From Candidatus Methanoplasma sp. (GTDB lineage: Archaea; Thermoplasmatota; Thermoplasmata; Methanomassiliicoccales; Methanomethylophilaceae): a DNA stretch of 10,759 nucleotides. Positions 5,905 to 10,759 of the stretch are shown here, one piece after another (position 1 is the first letter of the stretch; each line of letters opens with the position of its first letter). The notes under the pieces are model-generated. The model saw only the letters and a program-made list of their open reading frames with translations, was not told the DNA's origin and did no database searches. The position numbers and the translations under genes are program-made. The stretch lies in assembly GCA_031283015.1 (NCBI GenBank), contig JAITCQ010000029.1, positions 1-10,759 on the forward strand, read 5' to 3'.

Positions 5905-7248
5905 ATGCATCTTAGAAGAAAGGCGTACGATGCACTCCTTGAGTGGAAAGAAAGAAGCAGGGGCAGGACGGCCATTCTTATTGACGGTGCCAGACGTGTG
6001 GGCAAAAGCTACCTTGCAGAAGAGTTCGGAAAAAAAGAATACAGAAGTTTCATCACGATCAACTTCGCACACACGACTCCGACGATCAAGGACATCTTCG
6101 AAAACGACCTCATGGACCTTGACCTATTTTTCAGTAAGTTGTCTGTTCTGAACGGTGTCGTTCTCTATAAGAGGGAATCCCTCATAATATTTGACGAGGT
6201 GCAACGTTTCCCGAAAGCGAGAGAACTTATCAAATTCCTTGTGGCTGACGGACGATACGATTTTATCGAGACAGGCTCCCTGATCTCAATAAAACACAAC
6301 AATCAGGAAATAGTGATACCTTCCGAAGAAGAACACCTTTATCTCCACCCTTTGGACTTCGAGGAGTTCCTTTGGGCCTTGGGTGATGAAACGACTGCCC
6401 CTTTCATAAGGGACCGCTTTGAAAAGCTGGAGCCGCTCGGCAACGCCGTGCACAGAAAAATCATGAATTCGTTCAGGCAGTACGTGTTGGTCGGCGGTTT
6501 GCCTCAGGTTGTGGCCGCATATGCCGAGAGTAAGGATTTTGCCGCCGCGGACCGTGCGAAGAAGATGATACTTAACCTTTACCGCCAAGACATCTCCAAG
6601 TTCGCGAAGGGATATGAGATGAAGGTTACGGCGGTCTTTGACCAGATCCCGGCGCAGCTTTCCAAAAAGGAGAAAAAGTTCAACATAACCTCGCTCAGCA
6701 AAGATTCCAGGACCCGCACCTACGAGGATTCCTTCATGTGGCTGGCCGACGGGATGGTCATAAACCAGTGTTTCAACGCTACCGACCCCACCGTCGGCCT
6801 CTCTATGTATTTGGACTCCTCAAGCCAAAAATGCTACATGGCGGACACCGGACTGCTTGTGACGCATGCGCTGTCAGACAACGATTACACAGACAATTAC
6901 TTTTACAGATCGGTCCTTCTGGACAAACTGAACATCAACGAAGGGATGCTTATGGAGAATGTCGCCGCCCAGATGCTGCGTGCAAGGGGGCACAGGCTGT
7001 TCTTCTACTCAAGGAGCAACAATGCGGACAGGGCGAATGACATAGAGATAGACTTCCTTATCAAGAGAAGCAATAAAATCTGCCCGGTCGAAGTAAAATC
7101 GTCATCATATGTCCGGCACTCGTCCCTTGATAAGTTTATCGGTAAATTCGGCGGTCGGATCGGACAGCCGTACATATTGCACACAAAGGACCTCTCTCTG
7201 AGGGACAACATGGTCTGCATCCCCCTATACATGGCCATCTGTCTCTAA
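5905..7248 (+). CDS. Stand-alone AAA-type ATPase with DUF4143 nuclease-like C-terminus
   Basis: A 447-residue protein of the ATP-binding DUF4143 family, common as lone accessory genes in gut bacteria and archaea, with no known function. The N-terminal ATPase has Walker A GARRVGKS (28-35), Walker B SLIIFDEVQ (92-100) and a sensor-like IETGSLIS (121-128). The middle section has LVGGLPQVV (195-203) and LYRQDISKFAKG (225-236). The C-terminus carries residues in the order expected of a PD-(D/E)xK fold: E351, EIDFLI (381-386, D383) and PVEVKSS (394-400, E396 and K398). The frame extends upstream to a TTG at 5857 or GTG at 5860, inside the repeat. I choose the ATG at 5905 because relatives begin with the same RKxYxxLLEWK helix and the TATA box suits it. 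Its opening stretch is more AT-rich than the flanking genes, and it stands alone, which suggests acquisition. No partner toxin or transposase is visible. Confidence 0.87.
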   Translation: MHLRRKAYDALLEWKERSRGRTAILIDGARRVGKSYLAEEFGKKEYRSFITINFAHTTPTIKDIFENDLMDLDLFFSKLSVLNGVVLYKRESLIIFDEVQRFPKARELIKFLVADGRYDFIETGSLISIKHNNQEIVIPSEEEHLYLHPLDFEEFLWALGDETTAPFIRDRFEKLEPLGNAVHRKIMNSFRQYVLVGGLPQVVAAYAESKDFAAADRAKKMILNLYRQDISKFAKGYEMKVTAVFDQIPAQLSKKEKKFNITSLSKDSRTRTYEDSFMWLADGMVINQCFNATDPTVGLSMYLDSSSQKCYMADTGLLVTHALSDNDYTDNYFYRSVLLDKLNINEGMLMENVAAQMLRARGHRLFFYSRSNNADRANDIEIDFLIKRSNKICPVEVKSSSYVRHSSLDKFIGKFGGRIGQPYILHTKDLSLRDNMVCIPLYMAICL

Positions 7249-7275
7249 AAAGCCTTGATTCAAAAAAAAGTGAAT

Positions 7276-7290
7276 GAGGGCGCTGCCCTC
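7276..7290. terminator. Hairpin between converging ATPase and por transcripts
   Basis: GAGGGC, loop GCT, GCCCTC: a perfect 6-bp stem in the 51-base gap between the two converging genes. It is followed by GGTTTTGTCTT on the plus strand and by ATTCACTTTTTTTG on the minus strand. T-rich tracts on both sides make it a plausible two-way terminator. Confidence 0.55.
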
Positions 7291-7299
7291 GGTTTTGTC

Positions 7300-8256
7300 T
7301 TAAAGTTTACAGAGCTTCACTAGGGCGTTCCACTTCTTGTCCACTTCCGCCTGCATGCTCTCGACCACGGAGGCCCACTTCTCATCCCTGAGGTGGCTGA
7401 ACCTGCCCTGCGAGTTGATCCATTCGGTTATGGGCTTCTTCTCCGCTTTGCCGTCGGCGATCCTTTGGCTCTCGGCTGAGAGGGTATAATCTGTGCCGTT
7501 CTCGACCTCGTACAGAGGCCAGACGCAGGTCTCCACCGCTAACTTCGATATCGCGATGGTCTCGGCGGAATCGAACCTCCATCCTCTTGGGCAGGGCGCT
7601 ATGGTATTGATGAACGACGGCCCTCCGACCTCGAACGCCTTCTGTGCTTTCTGGACCATGTCCTTCCACGCGTGAGGCGCGGCCTGGGCCGCGAATGGTA
7701 TCCCGTGGGCGGCCATGATCATGGTCATGTCCTTGGGGAACTCTTTCTTCCCGGGCAGGACGCTTCCCGCCCACGAAGTGGTGGTGGACGCCCCCTTCCC
7801 AGTCGCGCTGGACCTCTGGATGCCGGTGTTCATGTACGCCTCGTTGTTGAGGCAGACGAACAGCATGTCGTGGCCTCTCTCCATCGCGCCGGAGAGCGCC
7901 TGGATGCCAATGTCGTACGTTCCCCCGTCGCCTGCGAAAGTGACGAACTTAACATCCTCCTTCACTCTGCCCTTGCGTTTGAGGGATTGGTATGCCGCCT
8001 CCACTCCAGCGCACGTCGCCGCGCCGTTGCCGAAGGCGGTGTGGATATAGGGGGTCTTCCATGCCGTGAAAGGGAAGATCGTGGTCGACACCTCGAAACA
8101 ACCCGTGGCGCATGACACCACCACTTCCTTTTCCGTTCCCAGAAGTATCTGTTTTGCGATTATCGATTCCGGACACCCGGCGCAAAGCCTGTGTCCGCTT
8201 GCCAGTCTGACCGGTATCTTGTTCAGGTCCTTCAGTGTTAACGATCCGGAACTCAT
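7300..8256 (-). CDS. porB: Pyruvate:ferredoxin oxidoreductase (pyruvate synthase), beta subunit
   Basis: A 318-residue subunit holding thiamine diphosphate and one [4Fe-4S] cluster. With PorA, C and D it interconverts pyruvate plus CoA with acetyl-CoA, CO2 and reduced ferredoxin; in methanogens it mostly runs toward pyruvate. Cluster ligands appear as C25-x2-C28 (LCAGC), C53 (CATGC) and C222 (PCPRGW), matching the spacing in Desulfovibrio PFOR. The thiamine site is GDGGTYDIG (109-117) to LNNEAYMNTG (136-145). It is the last gene of the operon. Its ATG overlaps the porA stop by four bases (ATGA), and a GGGGGTGA site lies five to six bases upstream. The 2-oxoacid choice cannot be fixed by eye, but the divergent ppsA and overall similarity favour pyruvate over 2-oxoglutarate or 2-ketoisovalerate. 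Confidence 0.94.
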   Translation of the reverse strand: MSSGSLTLKDLNKIPVRLASGHRLCAGCPESIIAKQILLGTEKEVVVSCATGCFEVSTTIFPFTAWKTPYIHTAFGNGAATCAGVEAAYQSLKRKGRVKEDVKFVTFAGDGGTYDIGIQALSGAMERGHDMLFVCLNNEAYMNTGIQRSSATGKGASTTTSWAGSVLPGKKEFPKDMTMIMAAHGIPFAAQAAPHAWKDMVQKAQKAFEVGGPSFINTIAPCPRGWRFDSAETIAISKLAVETCVWPLYEVENGTDYTLSAESQRIADGKAEKKPITEWINSQGRFSHLRDEKWASVVESMQAEVDKKWNALVKLCKL

Positions 8257-9416
8257 TCTTTCACCCCCACGAAATTGATCCTCTTCGCTTTTCCGCTCCC
8301 GGCCTCTCTGAAAACGTCAACGAAATCGGAGACCATGGTGTCCACTCCTCCGAGCCCGTAGATGTAGTTGTACATCTTCGGCATCGTATCGTTCTCGAGC
8401 GCGGCCGCGACGACCTCGGGGAACATCGGGCCGTAGGCCCCCAGGCTGAGGTGCCTGTCCATAACGATGACTGTCTTCTTTCCTTTGAGGAGCTTTGCGA
8501 TCTCCGCGATCGGCCACGGTCTGTAGAGACGGGGCATAGCGACACCCACCTTCTTTCCTTCCTTGCGGAGCTGGTCCACGGCTTCCTTCATAGTTCCGAA
8601 AGACGATCCGAGAACGATCGCTATGCAGTCCGCGTCCTCGCATTTGTATTCCTCGAGGATCTTGTACTTCCTGCCGGAAAGTTTCCCGAAATCCTCGAGG
8701 ACGTCCTTGGCCACCTTGTACGCTTTCTCCATTCCAAGAACGGTCTGGTATTTGTGAGGGAAGTAGAAGAGCGGTCCGTCCATTAGATTGTGGGATATGG
8801 GGTTCTTCACATCGAGAAGGGGATACAGGGGTTTGTACTCCCCGACGAATTTCTTTACGTCCTTCTCGTCCAGCGGGGTGATCCTCTCTATCGCGTGCGT
8901 CAATATGAAACCGTCAAGATTGACCAGCCCCGGCAGCTGAACCTCGTGGTGCTCGCATATCCTGGGGGCGATTATCGACATGTCGTACGCCTCCTGAACG
9001 TTCTCCGCGAACAAGGACACCCATCCCGTGTCCCTTGCCGACATCACGTCGCCGTGGTCGTTGTTGATGTTAATCGGTCCGCTGACCGCTCTGTTGGCCA
9101 CCGCCATTATCAGCGGCACCCTCATCGAGGATGCTATCGGCATCATCTCCCACATGTAGGCAAGGCCTTGGGAGGCGGTTGCCGTGAATGTCCTTGCCCC
9201 GGCGGATGTTGCGGTGACGCACAACGTGAGGGCGCTGTGCTCCGACTCCACGCAGACGAACTCGGTGGACACCTCTCCGTTGGAGACGTATTCCGCGAAC
9301 TTCTCCACGATTATGGTCTGCGGCGTGATGGGGTATGCTGCGCACACGTCCGGGTCTATCTGTTTCCAGGCGAGCGCGACCGCGGCATCTCCGTTTATCG
9401 CGATATCTTTGGCCAT
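8253..9416 (-). CDS. porA: Pyruvate:ferredoxin oxidoreductase, alpha subunit
   Basis: A 387-residue subunit that binds the pyrimidine end of thiamine diphosphate and helps bind CoA. Conserved blocks: AAYPITPQT (26-34), VESEHSAL (56-63, including the glutamate that activates thiamine), TATASQGLAYMWEM (78-91) and the long block from NRAVSGP (108-114) to NDHGDVMSARDTGW (119-132). A C-terminal transketolase-like domain contains IAIVLGSSFGT and MPRLYRPWP. The frame runs upstream to 9575 within porD, but the ATG at 9416 has GGAGGAGTG four to five bases before it and gives the normal N-terminus. It starts two bases after the porD stop and overlaps porB by four, so all por genes are translationally coupled. 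Confidence 0.95.
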   Translation of the reverse strand: MAKDIAINGDAAVALAWKQIDPDVCAAYPITPQTIIVEKFAEYVSNGEVSTEFVCVESEHSALTLCVTATSAGARTFTATASQGLAYMWEMMPIASSMRVPLIMAVANRAVSGPININNDHGDVMSARDTGWVSLFAENVQEAYDMSIIAPRICEHHEVQLPGLVNLDGFILTHAIERITPLDEKDVKKFVGEYKPLYPLLDVKNPISHNLMDGPLFYFPHKYQTVLGMEKAYKVAKDVLEDFGKLSGRKYKILEEYKCEDADCIAIVLGSSFGTMKEAVDQLRKEGKKVGVAMPRLYRPWPIAEIAKLLKGKKTVIVMDRHLSLGAYGPMFPEVVAAALENDTMPKMYNYIYGLGGVDTMVSDFVDVFREAGSGKAKRINFVGVKE

Positions 9417-9418
9417 GT

Positions 9419-9697
9419 TCACTCCTCCTTCATCGTTATCGCCTTCTTGGGGCACACCTTTGCGCAGATGCCGCAACCTTTGCAGTGCGACATCTTCATC
9501 CCTTTGAGTTTGCCGTCCTCCACCAGAACGCTCTCGTCGGGACAGTATATCCAGCACGTAAGGCAGTTTATACACTTCTCCATGTCCACGCTGGGGGCGA
9601 GACTTCTCCAGTCGCCGGTGTGGAATTTTTCGGAGCTTCCCGCTTCCAGCATGCGATCTCCGATCGTCAGGTCCTTATAATTCGCCATGTTGGCCAT
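9419..9697 (-). CDS. porD: Pyruvate:ferredoxin oxidoreductase, delta subunit (2[4Fe-4S] ferredoxin)
   Basis: A 92-residue ferredoxin-like subunit that passes electrons from the PorB cluster to external ferredoxin. It has two complete binding motifs: C-x2-C-x2-C-x3-CP (CINCLTCWIYCPD, about 42-54) and C-x2-C-x2-C-x3-CP (CKGCGICAKVCPK, about 72-84). The N-terminal 40 residues (with WRSLAPSVD) form the PorD-specific extension. The ATG at 9697 is chosen: it shares one base with the porC stop (TGATG) and has GGAGGTG five bases upstream. A GTG at 9700 and an ATG at 9688 are in frame but have worse spacing. The gene order C-D-A-B is one commonly seen in methanogens. Confidence 0.94.
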   Translation of the reverse strand: MANMANYKDLTIGDRMLEAGSSEKFHTGDWRSLAPSVDMEKCINCLTCWIYCPDESVLVEDGKLKGMKMSHCKGCGICAKVCPKKAITMKEE

Positions 9698-10254
9698 CAC
9701 TGCACCTCCGTGTATGCTCTCTTAAGGGCCGCCAGGTTCTGCAATATCGCCTTCTCCTGGAGCTTGCCCTCGAATTTTCTTCTGATGTGGCCCTCCAGCG
9801 CTTCGTAGCTCACGATGGGCCTTATCTTGACCAATGCGCCGAGCATCGATGTGTTCACCATCGGGCGACCTATCTCTTCCAAAGATATCTTCGTCGCGTC
9901 CACCGCATGGCATTCCGCGCTCGTGCCTATCGCTTTCTGCAGTTCAGCGCTCGTGCCGGGGAAATTCGCAATGATCGTCCCGCCGGCTTTGAGTCCTTTC
10001 CCCACGTCCACTTTGCCGATCAGCGTCTGGTCTATCACGAGGACGATATCTGGTTCGTAGACCTGAGTATGAACTCGTATGGGGCCATCAGATACCCTTG
10101 CGAACGCTCGTATGGGCGCGCCCATCCGTTCCGGGCCGAACTCCGGGAATGCTTTGACGTACTTCCCGGCTTGGATGGTTACCTCGGCGAGGATCTCGTT
10201 CGCCGTGACGACTCCCTGACCCCCTCTTCCGTGCCAACATATTTCCATATCCAT
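9697..10254 (-). CDS. porC: Pyruvate:ferredoxin oxidoreductase, gamma subunit
   Basis: A 185-residue subunit of the POR gamma family, which supplies part of the CoA-binding and dimer surface. Family marks: the N-terminal GRGGQGVVTANEIL (9-22), FPEFGPERMGAPIRAF (36-51), which includes the usual ERxGxP, and NTSMLGAL near 132-139. It is the first gene of the por operon. The TATA box at 10290-10297 lies about 40 bases before the ATG at 10254. A second ATG two codons in (10248) is equally possible. No clear ribosome binding site precedes it, so initiation on a short leader of about 14 bases is likely. Confidence 0.94.
   Translation of the reverse strand: MDMEICWHGRGGQGVVTANEILAEVTIQAGKYVKAFPEFGPERMGAPIRAFARVSDGPIRVHTQVYEPDIVLVIDQTLIGKVDVGKGLKAGGTIIANFPGTSAELQKAIGTSAECHAVDATKISLEEIGRPMVNTSMLGALVKIRPIVSYEALEGHIRRKFEGKLQEKAILQNLAALKRAYTEVQ
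9703..9709 (-). promoter_or_regulatory. Ribosome binding site of porD, inside porC
   Basis: GGAGGTG on the minus strand, five bases before the ATG at 9697, and within the last codons of porC. It decides between the GTG at 9700 and the ATG at 9697 in favour of the latter. Confidence 0.6.
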
Positions 10255-10289
10255 GTTTAATCAACTTGAGTACCGAATACCCGTATCCG

Positions 10290-10297
10290 ATTTAAAT
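10290..10297 (-). promoter_or_regulatory. TATA box of the porCDAB operon
   Basis: ATTTAAAT region (minus-strand ATTTAAAT followed by CGG), preceded by CAAGG. The centre is about 40 bases from the porC ATG, predicting transcription start near 10268 and a leader of about 14 bases without a Shine-Dalgarno site. Confidence 0.5.
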
Positions 10298-10543
10298 CCT
10301 TGCTTGAATTATTGAGGAAAATGTTCTTTTTTACTATTTATCATAGTTTTATTCCCATTTTTATACGAAATATGTTGACTTTCTTTCGAAATTCGAATGG
10401 ATGGCCCTATTCCACACATATCTGCGCAGAGGGACGGGACATGATATCGCCCGCGGCGGACGGCACCGAAAGGTACCTAAAATTGACGGACGACAGGCTT
10501 GGGCGCCGGCGGCGGACGGCGTCCGCCCTCGTACAGTAAAAGA
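10298..10543. other. Gene-free divergent region: AT-rich block then GC-rich structured island
   Basis: The por-ppsA intergenic region is 377 bases in all. About 10300-10395 is AT-rich and holds a plus-strand TATA-like TTTTTATAC (10358-10366). About 10430-10530 turns GC-rich and can fold. GGCACC-GAAA-GGTACC (10462-10477) makes a stem with a GAAA tetraloop and one C-A mismatch. An 11-base string CGGCGGACGGC occurs twice (10454-10464 and 10510-10520). Open frames here (for example 10401-10559, 52 residues, very basic) have no ribosome site or recognisable composition. A small RNA transcribed rightward from about 10388 is possible but unproven; I do not match it to a known RNA family. Confidence 0.35.
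10511..10527 (+). other. Perfect GC-rich hairpin upstream of ppsA promoter
   Basis: GGCGGAC, loop GGC, GTCCGCC: a 7-bp perfect stem. The 5' GGGCG (10501-10505) could instead pair with CGCCC (10524-10528), giving alternative folds. There is no T-run after it, so it is not a typical terminator. It sits just upstream of the ppsA TATA box and could be the 3' end of a small RNA or a protein site. Confidence 0.4.
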
Positions 10544-10544
10544 G

Positions 10545-10555
10545 ATATTAATTAA
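10545..10555 (+). promoter_or_regulatory. TATA box of ppsA
   Basis: ATATTAATTAA, preceded by GTAAAAGAG (BRE-like). Usual spacing predicts transcription start near 10576 and a leader of about 56 bases before the ATG at 10632. This is longer than the other promoters of this window appear to give. Confidence 0.5.
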
Positions 10556-10580
10556 GTGAACCCGATACAGGTACTCAAAT

Positions 10581-10599
10581 AGCGGCAGGATCCTGCGCT
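10581..10599 (+). promoter_or_regulatory. Hairpin or palindrome in the ppsA leader
   Basis: GCAGGATCCTGC (10585-10596) is a perfect 12-base palindrome flanked by AGC and GCT, which can also pair with one bulged base. It lies at the predicted 5' end of the ppsA message, about 25-50 bases after the TATA box. It could be an operator for a dimeric regulator or an RNA stem. Confidence 0.35.
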
Positions 10600-10631
10600 G
10601 AGAAAAAACTTCTTCCGAGAGGGTAATTGCC

Positions 10632-10759
10632 ATGGATAAGAAGATAGTAGATGTAAATGAACTGCGCGTGGATGACATACCCTATGTAGGCGGTAAGGGA
10701 GCGAACCTCGGCGAGCTCACATCGGCCGGTTTTCCGGTCCCGGGGGCGTTCGTCCTCAC
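10632..10759 (+). CDS. ppsA: Phosphoenolpyruvate synthase, N-terminal part (runs off the window)
   Basis: Forty-two codons are visible before the window ends. The N-terminus VGGKGANLGELTSAGFPVPG (residues 19-38) is the signature opening of the PEP synthase/PPDK ATP-binding domain, GGKxxxLGEL followed by xxPVPxGFVLT. The enzyme would convert pyruvate plus ATP to PEP, AMP and phosphate. Pyruvate phosphate dikinase has a similar opening, but the divergent por operon and the archaeal context favour PpsA. The ATG at 10632 has GAGAGGG (10617-10623) eight bases upstream, a fair ribosome site, in keeping with a leadered message. Confidence 0.85.
   Translation, partial: MDKKIVDVNELRVDDIPYVGGKGANLGELTSAGFPVPGAFVL

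Noticed and set aside
9417..9575. N-terminal extension of porA to 9575
   Set aside because: It overlaps porD in another frame. The ATG at 9416 has a strong ribosome site and gives the standard PorA N-terminus.
10300..10539. A 79-residue plus-strand frame in the por-ppsA gap
   Set aside because: No ribosome site or plausible start, an abrupt change from AT-rich to GC-rich composition along its length, and no family resemblance.
10430..10540. H/ACA or C/D guide RNA
   Set aside because: An ACA at 10533-10535 follows a hairpin and ATGATA resembles box C, but there is no clear kink-turn, guide loop or box D. The claim cannot be supported.
10361..10678. Minus-strand frame overlapping the ppsA start
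   Set aside because: It runs antisense through the ppsA coding start and its promoter and shows no recognisable features.

Overview
The window reads as chromosomal DNA of a methanogen-like archaeon of the Thermoplasmata, most plausibly the order Methanomassiliicoccales. Support: an archaeosine synthase gene (a tRNA modification found only in archaea); an archaeal-type split pyrBI pair; a UPF0200 P-loop protein; a four-subunit pyruvate:ferredoxin oxidoreductase of the methanogen type; and TATA-box promoters that lie about 25 bases before several first-gene start codons. None of the 13 visible stop codons is TAG (10 TGA, 3 TAA), which fits a pyrrolysine-using lineage but does not prove it. The lineage call is inference.

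Layout. (1) 1-83: the last residues of a rightward membrane protein, followed by a likely terminator. (2) 260-2581, leftward: arcS (archaeosine synthase) and a YdeI/OmdA-family protein, each with its own apparent promoter. (3) 2784-4983, rightward, a tight operon: pyrB, pyrI, a UPF0200 nucleotide-kinase-like protein and an 88-residue unknown protein. Genes overlap or sit 1 base apart. (4) 5025-5762, rightward: a DUF92 integral membrane protein with its own promoter. (5) 5778-5876: three tandem 33-bp repeats, each with an internal dyad, running into the promoter of a stand-alone AAA-type ATPase with a C-terminal DUF4143 nuclease-like domain (5905-7248). This is the accessory-looking part of the window. 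(6) 7300-10254, leftward: a compact operon porC-porD-porA-porB for pyruvate synthase. (7) 10255-10631: a 377-base divergent intergenic region with two promoters and a GC-rich structured island, then the start of phosphoenolpyruvate synthase (ppsA), which runs off the end.

How the genes work together. Por makes pyruvate from acetyl-CoA, CO2 and reduced ferredoxin, and PpsA turns pyruvate into PEP. The divergent por and ppsA transcripts therefore form the entry to gluconeogenesis and may share control. PyrBI makes carbamoyl-aspartate for pyrimidines; the co-transcribed UPF0200 protein is a candidate nucleotide kinase. ArcS acts on tRNA position 15. The repeat-plus-ATPase cassette has no visible link to these core genes and is the best candidate here for an undescribed regulatory or selfish system.
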